This document shows positions 26,066 through 35,201 of a stretch of DNA of 64,000 nucleotides, piece by piece (the stretch's first letter is position 1; each line of letters begins with the position of its first letter). Source of the stretch: Rhodonellum psychrophilum GCM71 = DSM 17998 (GTDB lineage Bacteria; Bacteroidota; Bacteroidia; Cytophagales; Cyclobacteriaceae); contig NZ_KB906676.1 in the NCBI RefSeq assembly GCF_000381545.1, positions 228,030 through 292,029 of the forward strand, given 5' to 3'. The translations under genes were made by a program, and so were the position numbers. The notes under the pieces are model-generated. The model ran no database searches, was not told the origin of the DNA, and saw nothing but the letters and a program-made list of their open reading frames with translations.

Positions 26066-26650
26066 CTAAAAAAGATATCTGGCTCCGATGGCTCCCTGAA
26101 GCCTGACATGTCCAAACCGGTTGAGGACTTCCATAAACAAGCCGATTTCCGCAAAGACATTGATGGGAAGGTCATCAAAATAATATTCAGCGCCACCAAA
26201 GATTTCTGGTCCGAAATCAATGTTTGTCCTTCTATCCCGCAATATTGGGGCGCCCGAAGAAACGGGATTGGTATAGGCATAGTCTACGCGTACACTTCTC
26301 AATTGGACCCCTGCACCGGCATATCCCAAAAGATATCCTGACTCAATGTTCAGATCGCTTGTGAAATCCTCATGATAGGCACCCCGTAAGTTGAATGAAA
26401 ATGAATTTGAGGTGCTGTGTCCAGAATAAAAGGCATTGGGAGCGGGGAGATTGTTGTCGAAGGCCCTTTGGTAATACTGGGCACTGTTGGCTCCGGCACT
26501 TCCGACCATGGCCTCAATCGAAAAAACGTCATCGATGAAAGTTTTGTAAGTGATGGACAAAGGTTCTCCGAGTCGCAAGCCGATGCCGGTTTCCTGTCCA
26601 AAAGTCAAAAGTGGCAGCATTGCAAATGCAAGGATTAATAATTTTTTCAC
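26066..26650 (-). CDS. small outer-membrane barrel protein
   Basis: A 194-residue protein with a signal peptide (MKKLLILAFAMLPLLTFGQ, cut near residue 18) and alternating strands such as GIGLRLGEPLSITYKTF and the FGPEIFGGAEYYFDDLP pattern, ending GAIGARYLF with terminal Phe. The form is an OmpA-like 8-strand barrel of unassigned function. First gene of a two-gene unit with the GyrI-like protein. Confidence 0.75.
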   Translation of the reverse strand: MKKLLILAFAMLPLLTFGQETGIGLRLGEPLSITYKTFIDDVFSIEAMVGSAGANSAQYYQRAFDNNLPAPNAFYSGHSTSNSFSFNLRGAYHEDFTSDLNIESGYLLGYAGAGVQLRSVRVDYAYTNPVSSGAPILRDRRTNIDFGPEIFGGAEYYFDDLPINVFAEIGLFMEVLNRFGHVRLQGAIGARYLF

Positions 26651-26770
26651 GATTAATAATTTTTTGGTTAAATAATAAAGATACTACGAAACAAAATTAA
26701 GCCCCGTTGTGAAAACATTGCCTAATTTCAGAATAATATTTGGCATTTTTCTGCGGGAACAGGCTATCTA

Positions 26771-28543
26771 TCAGATAGCCATTGATTTCAATTGCATGTG
26801 GTGGAGCTGTGCATAATAGCCTTCCAGTGCCAACAACGACTCGTGCGTACCTTCCTCCTTGATCTCGCCATGGTGGAGAACGATGATTTTGTTTGCTTTT
26901 TGGATCGTCGAAAGTCGGTGTGCAATGATGATTGAGGTTCGACCTTTCATCATTTTATGGATTGCCTTCTGGATCAGTTCCTCAGTTTCCGTATCCACAG
27001 AAGACGTGGCTTCATCCAAAATAATGATTTCGGGATTGTAAACCATCGCCCTCACAAAAGAGATCAGTTGCCGCTGACCTACCGAAAGCGTAGCGCCTCT
27101 TTCCATCACATTGTAATCCAATCCGCCAGGAAGCCTTTCTATGAATTTTTTTGCACCGACCATTTTCGCCGCATGCATGACTTGTTCCCTGGTGATGTCA
27201 GGATTCCCCAATGTGATGTTGTAAAAGATGGTGTCTGAAAACAAAAACACATCCTGATGCACCACACCGATATGCCTTCTCAAGGTGGCGAGTTCAAAGT
27301 CTTTTATATCTGTACCATCGATTTTAATCGATCCTTTGTTGATTTCGTAAAATCGACTGAGCAGATTGATGATGGAGGATTTTCCGGCGCCTGTTGCACC
27401 GACCAAAGCCACGGTGTCCCCATGATTCACATCCAAATTGATGTTTTTCAATACCCAATCCTCATCATTGTAGGCAAACCATACGTTCTCCATTTGAATT
27501 TTACCCTGGATTTTTTCAGGTTGAAAATCCCCTTCATTGGCGATGTTTTCTTCGCTTTCCAATAATTTGAAAATTCTGGAAGAGCTGACCACTCCGAGTT
27601 GAAGGGTATTGTACCGGTCAGCAATCATTCTGATCGGCCTGAAAAAAAGTTGTAAGTACATGATAAAGGAAATCAAAACCCCGATCTGTATTTCCAAATC
27701 AAATACGCCCGTCGCTCCATACCAAACCACTAATCCTATTCCCATTGCCTGGATAATCTCGGCCACAGGGAAATAAATGGAATAATACAAAACCGACTTC
27801 ACATGGGCTATTCTATGGTCCTTGTTGATGGCTTTGAATTTTTCATGCTCCTTTTTTTCCCGGTTAAAGATCTGGACGATGGTCATTCCGGTGATGTGTT
27901 CCTGGAGAAATGAATTCAGGTTTGATACAGCATTCCTTACGTCATTGAAGGTGATTTTTATTTTCTCCTTAAAGACATAAGTGGAGATGATCAACAAGGG
28001 CAAGGTGCATAAACTGACCAAAGTAAGTTTCCAATCAATGTAAAACATCACGCCCAATATGGTCACCAACTGGAGTAAATCCCCAATAATAGCAGCCAAT
28101 CCCTCACTGAAAACATCCGCCAAGGTCTCTACATCGGAAATGTTTCGCGTGACCAATCTCCCGATAGGGGTGTTGTCGAAGAATTTGAGGCGCATCTTAA
28201 GCAAATGCCTGTAAAGCTTGATTCGGATATCCCGAATGATCGCTTGGCCAATCCAACCTGATATATAGGTGTGTGCAAACTGCACTCCTGCTTGGACCAC
28301 CATCAGGAAGATCAAAAGCAACACGATATTGATCAAGCCTTGTTTGTCGCCGATAGCCACATGCTCATCAATGGCAATCTGTATAAAATAAGGTCTGGTT
28401 GGAGCCAGAATTGCCAAGGCCAAAGTCAAGAAAATCAAAAAATAAAATTTCCCTTTGTAGGGACGTACAAAATCATACAGCCTTTTGAGCACCTTGGTGT
28501 CAATGATTTCACCACTTTTTACATTCTCTTGTTCCAGACTCAA
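26771..28543 (-). CDS. ABC exporter, transmembrane plus ATPase (MsbA-like)
   Basis: A 590-residue fused half-transporter: six transmembrane helices in the first ~320 residues, then an ATPase with Walker A GATGAGKSS (near 377), signature LSVGQRQLISFVRAM (near 482) and Walker B IIILDEATSSVDTETE. It would work as a homodimer or with another half-transporter. The start is 12 bases from the end of truA, which is upstream in the same direction, so they likely form one unit. Cargo is not known; a second exporter of the same class is at 33312-35144. Confidence 0.88.
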   Translation of the reverse strand: MSLEQENVKSGEIIDTKVLKRLYDFVRPYKGKFYFLIFLTLALAILAPTRPYFIQIAIDEHVAIGDKQGLINIVLLLIFLMVVQAGVQFAHTYISGWIGQAIIRDIRIKLYRHLLKMRLKFFDNTPIGRLVTRNISDVETLADVFSEGLAAIIGDLLQLVTILGVMFYIDWKLTLVSLCTLPLLIISTYVFKEKIKITFNDVRNAVSNLNSFLQEHITGMTIVQIFNREKKEHEKFKAINKDHRIAHVKSVLYYSIYFPVAEIIQAMGIGLVVWYGATGVFDLEIQIGVLISFIMYLQLFFRPIRMIADRYNTLQLGVVSSSRIFKLLESEENIANEGDFQPEKIQGKIQMENVWFAYNDEDWVLKNINLDVNHGDTVALVGATGAGKSSIINLLSRFYEINKGSIKIDGTDIKDFELATLRRHIGVVHQDVFLFSDTIFYNITLGNPDITREQVMHAAKMVGAKKFIERLPGGLDYNVMERGATLSVGQRQLISFVRAMVYNPEIIILDEATSSVDTETEELIQKAIHKMMKGRTSIIIAHRLSTIQKANKIIVLHHGEIKEEGTHESLLALEGYYAQLHHMQLKSMAI

Positions 28544-28555
28544 AATTCAAATGGT

Positions 28556-29302
28556 TTAGATAAATATTTTTTCTGGGTAAGTTACTTTGCAAAGAAAAAG
28601 ACCATGTGGGGGGGCTGAAAAACCCGCTTGGTTTCTGTCTTTGTTTTCGAGTATCTTTTTAAAATCTGCAAGACTCCACTTTCCGGTTCCCACTTCTATC
28701 AAGGTCCCCACAATTGATCTTACCATTCCTCTCAAAAATCTATTGGAAGTAATATGAAATACCAATTGGTGGTCATTTTGTTCCCAATAAGCTTCTTTTA
28801 AAATGCATCTGAAATGGTTGACATCTGTCTTAATCTTGCTGAAGCATTGAAAATCCTCATAAGAAAGGAGCATCTTGGCGGCTTCGTTCATTTTTTTGAA
28901 GTCCAAATCGGAAATGTACAGCCAAGAAGTGTCTTGCTCAAAAGGATTTTTTCGAAGTGAAATTTTATACACATAACTTCGCCATTCTGCGTCAAATCGC
29001 GTGTGTCCATTGCTTCTGACCCTTCTCAGGGCATAAACGGCAACGTCTTTTGGCAAAATGGAATTTATCTTTTTCAGAAAATCTTTGGGGTCCAATTCCT
29101 CCACCGTATCAAAGTGAAGGAACTGCTGACTCGCATGTACTCCGGTATCCGTTCTTCCACTTCCCATGGTGGCAGTAGGGGTTCTCAACACAAGTGAGAT
29201 TGCCTTTTCCAACAACTCCTGTATGGAGGTTGCATTTTTCTGGATTTGCCACCCATGATAACGGGTTCCTTTGTAGGCAAGTTCCAAAAAATATCTTTTC
29301 AT
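28556..29302 (-). CDS. truA: tRNA pseudouridine(38-40) synthase TruA
   Basis: Makes pseudouridine at positions 38-40 of the tRNA anticodon arm. The 248-residue form starts at the ATG at 29302 (MKRYFLELAYKGTRYHGWQ); the 26-residue extension to 29380 has no family support. The catalytic Asp is in GSGRTDTGVHA (Asp 52), and NRFLRGMVRSIVGTLIEVG near residue 210 is conserved. First gene of a unit with the ABC exporter. Confidence 0.95.
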   Translation of the reverse strand: MKRYFLELAYKGTRYHGWQIQKNATSIQELLEKAISLVLRTPTATMGSGRTDTGVHASQQFLHFDTVEELDPKDFLKKINSILPKDVAVYALRRVRSNGHTRFDAEWRSYVYKISLRKNPFEQDTSWLYISDLDFKKMNEAAKMLLSYEDFQCFSKIKTDVNHFRCILKEAYWEQNDHQLVFHITSNRFLRGMVRSIVGTLIEVGTGKWSLADFKKILENKDRNQAGFSAPPHGLFLCKVTYPEKIFI

Positions 29303-29319
29303 TTTTATATTCACGGGTG

Positions 29320-29327
29320 CAAAGATA
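29320..29327 (-). promoter_or_regulatory. -7 box upstream of truA
   Basis: TATCTTTG on the minus strand, 18 bases before the truA ATG; a TTTA 19 bases upstream could serve as a poor -33. Confidence 0.4.
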
Positions 29328-29414
29328 CTATTCCCCGTTAAATTTAAACCCTCAACTTCCCATTCCTTGCGATTAACCAATTAACCCTGTTTATTTGTTG
29401 AAATTTAGATAAAA

Positions 29415-29894
29415 ATGATACAACGAATTCAAACTGTTTTTCTGTTTTTGGTGGCTGTGGCCATGGTACTTGAGGTTTCTTTTCCGATTTGGGAGCAATT
29501 CAATGCGGATCAAACCCAAATGATGGTGCTTTCCGCATGGAGTTTGGATACGCTGGATGTCCAAACCAACGCCGTATTGGCTTCGGAAAACAAAATATTT
29601 ATTGCATTGCTTGCAATTCTATCGGCGGGCTTGGCGGTTTTCAGTATTTTCCAATACAAAAACAGAACCAAGCAAATGTTTTTGAACATGATCAATTCCA
29701 TTGCCTTGGTGGTGAATTTGGCACTGATTATCTGGACCAGCCATAGCGCCAATCAAGTGTTCAATCCAACTGAGGACGGGACTTTTGTTTTTGGTTTCTA
29801 TGCCATATTTGGTGGGATGATCATGAATTTGCTTGCCAATAGATTTATCAGAAAGGATGAGTTGCTAGTAAGATCTGTGGATAGAATCAGGTAA
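29415..29894 (+). CDS. DUF4293 membrane protein
   Basis: A 159-residue protein starting MIQRIQTVFLFLVAVAMVLE with four hydrophobic helices (about 7-27, 61-80, 90-110, 121-140), the layout of DUF4293, a Bacteroidota membrane family of unknown role. It is divergent from truA, 112 bases away. Confidence 0.85.
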   Translation: MIQRIQTVFLFLVAVAMVLEVSFPIWEQFNADQTQMMVLSAWSLDTLDVQTNAVLASENKIFIALLAILSAGLAVFSIFQYKNRTKQMFLNMINSIALVVNLALIIWTSHSANQVFNPTEDGTFVFGFYAIFGGMIMNLLANRFIRKDELLVRSVDRIR

Positions 29895-30026
29895 TTTCTT
29901 TCATTGGGATATTAAAAGCCACCTTCTTTGTGATTATCGCCGAGAAATCAAGAAAGAATATAATGCTTATATTTCGGAGTATAAATTTAATTATTGAGAT
30001 CCATTCCCTAGGGATAATAGCATGAT

Positions 30027-31127
30027 ATGAAATTAGAAACACTCGCTATACACGCCGGAAACATCATCACGGATTCCCACAAGCCAGTCGTTCAACCGAT
30101 CACGCTGTCCACCACCTTTGTGCACCAACCAGACTCCATGATTTATTCCCGGGCACAGAATCCCAATCGTTTTGCCTTGGAAAGCCTTCTCGCGAAATTG
30201 GAAAAGGGTAAGTCAGCAGCGGCTTTTTCTTCGGGAAATGCTGCGGGCGTTGCTGTATTCCAAGCATTGCCAGCTGGAAGTCATATCGTGGCCCCGGATG
30301 ATATGTATCACGGATTGAGAAATGCCTTGTTGACGATTTTTGACGATTCACTTCGCGTTACTTTTGTGGACATGACTGATCCTGTTCAAGTGGCAGATGC
30401 GTTTGAAGCGGAAACGAAATTGCTTTGGATAGAAACGCCTTCTAATCCGCTGCTTAAAATCTCCGACATTTCAAGACTTTCCAAACTGGCCAAAGCCAAA
30501 GGAGCCAAAGTGGTTTGTGACAATACCTTTGCTACGCCTGTATTTCAAAATCCCTTGCTTCTGGGAGCAGATATCGTGATGCACAGCAGTACGAAATACT
30601 TTGGTGGACACAGTGACATTCTGGGAGGTGCGTTGATCGCAAAAGAAGAAGATGATTTTTGGAAAAAAATCTTGAATGTCCAAAAAACAGGAGGAGCAGT
30701 TCCTTCACCTTTTGATTGTTATTATTTGACGAGAAGCATCAAGACATTGCCTTACAGAATGAAGGGACATGCCGAACATGCTGGGGTCATTGCTACTTTT
30801 TTGGCCCAGCATCCCAAAGTCGAGCGTGTCTTTTATCCTGGTCTTCTGGATCATCCCGGACATGAAATTGCCGCCAATCAAATGACTGGTTTCGGCGGAA
30901 TGCTTTCTTTTCTTGTCGAAGGCGGAGCATCCGAAGCCGACAGGGTAATTTCCAAATTGAAATATTTCACCAATGCCACAAGCCTAGGTGGAGTTGAAAG
31001 TCTTATCGAAAGACGTGCGGCTTCTGAAGGACCAGACAGCAAAACCCCACAGAACCTGATCAGGGTTTCGGTTGGCTTAGAGCATTTGGATGACCTCTTG
31101 GAAGACTTGAATGAAGCACTTTCCTAA
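30027..31127 (+). CDS. trans-sulfuration PLP enzyme (cystathionine gamma-synthase/lyase family)
   Basis: PLP enzyme of the Cys/Met metabolism family, 366 residues, slightly short for the family (about 380-400). The substrates are cysteine, homocysteine or cystathionine derivatives. The PLP lysine is in HSSTKYFGGHSD (Lys 190), the PLP-stacking segment is near AAFSSGNAAGVAVF (residues 63-76) and SLGGVESLIERRA near 330 contacts the substrate carboxylate. Sequence alone does not decide between cystathionine gamma-synthase, beta/gamma-lyase and methionine gamma-lyase. It is monocistronic. Confidence 0.85.
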   Translation: MKLETLAIHAGNIITDSHKPVVQPITLSTTFVHQPDSMIYSRAQNPNRFALESLLAKLEKGKSAAAFSSGNAAGVAVFQALPAGSHIVAPDDMYHGLRNALLTIFDDSLRVTFVDMTDPVQVADAFEAETKLLWIETPSNPLLKISDISRLSKLAKAKGAKVVCDNTFATPVFQNPLLLGADIVMHSSTKYFGGHSDILGGALIAKEEDDFWKKILNVQKTGGAVPSPFDCYYLTRSIKTLPYRMKGHAEHAGVIATFLAQHPKVERVFYPGLLDHPGHEIAANQMTGFGGMLSFLVEGGASEADRVISKLKYFTNATSLGGVESLIERRAASEGPDSKTPQNLIRVSVGLEHLDDLLEDLNEALS

Positions 31128-31132
31128 AAGAG

Positions 31133-31163
31133 AAAAGGCTGTGTTTGACACAGCCTTTTTTCT
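31133..31163 (+). terminator. terminator after trans-sulfuration gene
   Basis: AAAAGGCTGTGT pairs perfectly with ACACAGCCTTTT, loop TTG, then T6. Confidence 0.92.
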
Positions 31164-31290
31164 TTTAGTTAATTGAATTTTTTAATCCTGGGATGACAGA
31201 CAACTTTTTACACCAAAATCTTGAATTAATCTGTTTTTTATATGATTTTAACGAAAAAAAATTATCTTTTATTGTTTCAATTTTTTTTAT

Positions 31291-32829
31291 TTATCCAGCC
31301 CATCCTTCTCTGTCTAGACTTCGGTATTGAATGGCTTCAGCAAGATGTTCTACCTTGATTTCATCACTCAAGGCAAGATCCGCAATGGTTCTGGCCACTT
31401 TCAGAATCCTGTCGTAGGCCCTGGCGGAAAGGCCCAAACGCTCCATAGCAGTCTTCAGCAGTATTTTTCCAGCTGGACTAATTTGACAAATTTCTTTCAC
31501 CATATGCGATGGCATCATGGCATTGCAAAACACTTCGGGAGAATCCTTAAACCTTTCCACTTGCAAATCTCTCCCTTTGATCACGCGTTCCCGGATGGAT
31601 TTGCTGGATTCAGTTTTTCTGGTGGAAGTCATTTCTTCGAACTTGACTGGGGTGACTTCCACATGGAGATCAATTCTGTCCAATAAGGGTCCACTTACTT
31701 TGTTTAGGTACCGCTGGACAATTCCCGGGCCACAGACACATTCCTTGTCTGGATGGTTGTAGTAGCCACAAGGGCAGGGATTCATGCTGGCGATCAACAT
31801 GAAGTTGGCAGGAAAATCCACTGAGATTTTTGCCCGTGAAATGGTGACTTTGCGCTCCTCCAAAGGTTGCCTCAAAACCTCCAAAACAGCCCTTTTGAAT
31901 TCCGGTAGTTCGTCAAGAAAAAGAACCCCGTTGTGCGAAAGGGAAATTTCTCCTGGTTGCGGGTTACCTCCTCCTCCGACCAGCGCCACATCACTAATGG
32001 TATGATGCGGAGATCGGAAAGGTCTTTGGGCGATCAGGGAAGAATTGCCGCTCAACTTGCCTGCCACGGAATGGATTTTGGTGGTTTCCAATGCTTCCTG
32101 AAGGGATAACGGTGGGAGGATGGATGGAAGTCGCTTGGCCAGCATGGTCTTGCCCGCCCCTGGAGGACCGATCATGATGACATTGTGTCCTCCTGTGGCA
32201 GCGATTTCCATCGCCCTTTTGATGTTTTCTTGGCCCTGGACATCGGTGAAGTCAAATTCATAATGGTCCAATGAATTGTAAAAAATATCACGGGTATCGG
32301 TGACCGTGGGCTTGATGTCAATCTGGCCTTCTAAAAACCCGATGGCTTCTTCCAAGGATTCCACACCGATAATATCCAGGTTATTTACAATGGAGGCCTC
32401 CAAAGCATTTTCTTGGGGCAAGATGAATCCTTTAAATCCTTGTTTTCTTGCTTCTATGGCGATTGGAAGTACTCCTTTGACGGGCCGGAGTTTGCCATCG
32501 AGGGAAAGTTCTCCCATGATCACGTATTCTTCCAATTCCGGAAAAGAGACCTGTTCGGAAGCTTTTAAGATTCCCAAGCCAATGGGCAGGTCATAGGAGG
32601 AGCCTTCCTTCCGAATATCAGCAGGGGCAAGGTTAATCACGACTTTCTGCCTCGGCATTCGGTACCCGAAATATTTTAGCGCTGACTCAACTCTCTGTTG
32701 GCTTTCTTTGACTGCGCTGTCGGGCAGTCCTACCATGAAAAAACTGGTGCCTTGTCCCACATTGACCTCAATTGTAATCAACTTTGCATTTACTCCCGAA
32801 ACTGCACTGCCAAAAGTCTTCGCTACCAT
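31291..32829 (-). CDS. comM: YifB/ComM family magnesium-chelatase-like ATPase
   Basis: A 512-residue protein with the N-terminal ChlI domain (TIEVNVGQGTSFFMVGLPDSAVKES split over residues 20-44), a AAA+ core with GPPGAGKTML near 218, the Mg_chelatase segment with LFLDELPEF near 298 and a Cys cluster MNPCPCGYYNHPDKECVCGPG (about 349-369), and the C-terminal helical domain. ComM is a hexameric helicase that promotes branch migration during natural transformation; the family is also called YifB. It is alone on its transcript. Confidence 0.93.
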   Translation of the reverse strand: MVAKTFGSAVSGVNAKLITIEVNVGQGTSFFMVGLPDSAVKESQQRVESALKYFGYRMPRQKVVINLAPADIRKEGSSYDLPIGLGILKASEQVSFPELEEYVIMGELSLDGKLRPVKGVLPIAIEARKQGFKGFILPQENALEASIVNNLDIIGVESLEEAIGFLEGQIDIKPTVTDTRDIFYNSLDHYEFDFTDVQGQENIKRAMEIAATGGHNVIMIGPPGAGKTMLAKRLPSILPPLSLQEALETTKIHSVAGKLSGNSSLIAQRPFRSPHHTISDVALVGGGGNPQPGEISLSHNGVLFLDELPEFKRAVLEVLRQPLEERKVTISRAKISVDFPANFMLIASMNPCPCGYYNHPDKECVCGPGIVQRYLNKVSGPLLDRIDLHVEVTPVKFEEMTSTRKTESSKSIRERVIKGRDLQVERFKDSPEVFCNAMMPSHMVKEICQISPAGKILLKTAMERLGLSARAYDRILKVARTIADLALSDEIKVEHLAEAIQYRSLDREGWAG

Positions 32830-32906
32830 ATCCTAGATGATTTTAACAAAAAAAGGAAATCCAAAAGATTTCCTAATATACTGATATAATAAAATTTTCT
32901 TAGTTT

Positions 32907-33275
32907 TTATTCCTTGAAATTCTGGCGTGGTCTGATCACCGAACTTTCTTTCTCCTCTTCAGGCTGGAATGGTTTTCTTTCTGGAACCAAAGGTTTGTGC
33001 GCCTGCTCCAAGTCATAAAGCTTGGCTTTCAACTCTTTCTTTTCCAATTCGATTTTTGAAATTTGACTTTCGTAATTTTTGTTCACCAAAGAAGTTGTTC
33101 CCCAAGTGATTAAAAAAAGGACAAGTCCTATCAATAGGAGGGTCACAACAGTTCCGGGGGTCAAATCTTCCAAACCAAACAAACCCTTCAGGGTATCAAA
33201 GGATAGAAAAAAAACAAGAGATATTGCGAAAAAGAGCGCAACCAGGAGTTGAAGAATGCTATTGAATTTTTTCAT
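32907..33275 (-). CDS. two-helix membrane protein with coiled coil
   Basis: A 122-residue protein with two transmembrane helices (about 7-25 and 43-63), then a charged helical stretch with a heptad-like pattern (ESQISKIELEKKELKAKLYDLE) and a proline-rich tail. It looks like an LapA/DUF1049-type membrane protein, but I am not certain of family. It is 36 bases downstream of the ABC exporter gene on the same strand and could be part of its operon. Confidence 0.65.
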   Translation of the reverse strand: MKKFNSILQLLVALFFAISLVFFLSFDTLKGLFGLEDLTPGTVVTLLLIGLVLFLITWGTTSLVNKNYESQISKIELEKKELKAKLYDLEQAHKPLVPERKPFQPEEEKESSVIRPRQNFKE

Positions 33276-33311
33276 GGTAATTTAGATTTTAAGAATTAAT
33301 ACCCGAATATA

Positions 33312-35144
33312 CTAAACAGACTGCATTGTGGAAAGTTTCTTATAAAGTCCTTCTTCCATCATCAGTTCAAGATGTTTGCCCCTTTGGACTATTTCCCCTT
33401 GGTGGATCACCAAAATCTCGTCGGCATGTTGTATGGTGCTCAATCGGTGGGCAATGACCAGAGTGGTTCTATTGGCCATCAATTTGGTCAGGGCTTCCTG
33501 TACCAATTTTTCGGATTCTGAATCCAACGCTGAAGTTGCTTCGTCCAGGATCAGGATTGGGGGGTTTTTCAAAACCGCCCTTGCAATACTTAACCGCTGT
33601 CTTTGTCCACCTGAAAGTTTTGAACCCCTTTCACCGATGAAAGTCTGGTAACCATTTTCCATCTGAACGATGAATTCATGCGCATTGGCGATTTTGGCGG
33701 CTTCAATAACTTTTTCTTCAGAAACCCCCTCCAAGCCAAAAGCGATATTGTCAAAAACGGTATCGTTGAATAAAATGGATTCTTGGGTAACTACGCCCAT
33801 GAGCTGTCGTAAATGCGAAAGCTCAATCTCCCGCAGGTCCACTCCATCCAGAGTCACTTTCCCAGATGTTGGATCATAAAACCTTGGCAAAAGATCGGAA
33901 ATGGTTGACTTCCCGCCTCCTGAAGTCCCCACGAGCGCAATGGTTTTTCCTTTTTCCAGTCTAAAATCGATATTCTTGAGAACCTCGTCTTTTTCATATC
34001 GAAAGCTGACCTGATTGAATTCGATGGCATTTTTGAATTCTTTGGTCAAAATCGGATTGGACTTGTTTTGAATTTCACTTTCAGTATCAATGATCTTAAA
34101 AATCCTATCCGCAGAAGCCAAGCCCCGCTGAATGCTGCTCGCTGCCCTTGAGATTTCTTTCGCAGGATTGAGTACTTGGGTGAAAATGATGATGTAGGTA
34201 ATAAAATCACTGGCGCTCAGATCTGAGTTGTTGTTCAAAACCAAATTCCCGCCATAAACCAAGATTCCTGCGACAACCGATACGCCGAGGAATTGAGAAA
34301 TGGGGGAGGCCAATTCGTTTTTCCTGGCCATCGAAATATTCACGTCGGAATAAAAATCGGTCTCTTTGTCAAATTTGTCCACGATAAATTTCCGTGCCCC
34401 AAAGGCTTTGATCACACGCATTCCCCCAATGGTTTCGTCAAGGATATTGACGATCCTTCCCAAAGATTCCTGGCTTTGGACAGCAGTCTTTTTCAAGCGC
34501 TTGGTGATCCCTCCGATGATGGCCCCCGAAATGGGGATGATCAGGATGGTGAAAAGTGTCAGTTTGGGTGACATGAAAAACAAAACTGAAAAATAGAGAA
34601 TAATGGTGACAGGCTCCCTGAAAACCACCCTGAGGGATTGCACAATGCTGTTTTCCACCTCCTGGATGTCATTGGTCATCTTGGATATGAGATCACCCTT
34701 TCTCTCATTCGAGAAATACCCAATGTGCATCTGGCTGACTTGGTCAAAAATGTTCAGTCTCATTTTTTTGATGACCTCCGCTCTTACTTTTGCCAAAACC
34801 AAACCAGATAGGTAGGTAAAAAGGTTGGCGAGAAATACGGAAATCACAATGATGATGCAGACATAAACCAAAGTCCCGAATTTCCCGAAATCGGTGGCAA
34901 TCTGCACAAAGTAGTAATTGAAGAGATCCAGCATGTAGCCGATGGAGAGGGCGAAATCTGGTTTTTCCAGATATTTGTCCATCGTCACCGGTCCGGACTG
35001 TTCAAAGATCACATCGAAAAGTGGTTTGAGCAGGGTGAAGTTCAGCAAGCCAAAAATGATGGCAAGAAGCGTGTAGACAATGTAAACAGGGAAAAATCTT
35101 CCGTATGGTTTGGCGTATGCCAAAATCCTAAGATAGGTCTTCAT
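33312..35144 (-). CDS. ABC exporter, MsbA/lipid A-like
   Basis: A 610-residue half-transporter with six membrane helices in the first 330 residues, ATPase with Walker A GTSGGGKST near 402, signature LSGGQRQRLSIARAVL near 508 and Walker B ILILDEATSALDSESE. Sequence features of the membrane domain (DLISKMTNDIQEVENSIVQSLR) are typical of the MsbA-like Bacteroidota exporters, which may flip lipid A or related lipids. The Wzi/RemB-like barrel gene is next upstream on the same strand, so a link with the envelope is likely. Confidence 0.88.
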   Translation of the reverse strand: MKTYLRILAYAKPYGRFFPVYIVYTLLAIIFGLLNFTLLKPLFDVIFEQSGPVTMDKYLEKPDFALSIGYMLDLFNYYFVQIATDFGKFGTLVYVCIIIVISVFLANLFTYLSGLVLAKVRAEVIKKMRLNIFDQVSQMHIGYFSNERKGDLISKMTNDIQEVENSIVQSLRVVFREPVTIILYFSVLFFMSPKLTLFTILIIPISGAIIGGITKRLKKTAVQSQESLGRIVNILDETIGGMRVIKAFGARKFIVDKFDKETDFYSDVNISMARKNELASPISQFLGVSVVAGILVYGGNLVLNNNSDLSASDFITYIIIFTQVLNPAKEISRAASSIQRGLASADRIFKIIDTESEIQNKSNPILTKEFKNAIEFNQVSFRYEKDEVLKNIDFRLEKGKTIALVGTSGGGKSTISDLLPRFYDPTSGKVTLDGVDLREIELSHLRQLMGVVTQESILFNDTVFDNIAFGLEGVSEEKVIEAAKIANAHEFIVQMENGYQTFIGERGSKLSGGQRQRLSIARAVLKNPPILILDEATSALDSESEKLVQEALTKLMANRTTLVIAHRLSTIQHADEILVIHQGEIVQRGKHLELMMEEGLYKKLSTMQSV

Positions 35145-35201
35145 GTGGGGTCTTTGGAATAATCCGGCAAGTTAAACATTTTTTATAGTTTGTTCTTTTG
35201 C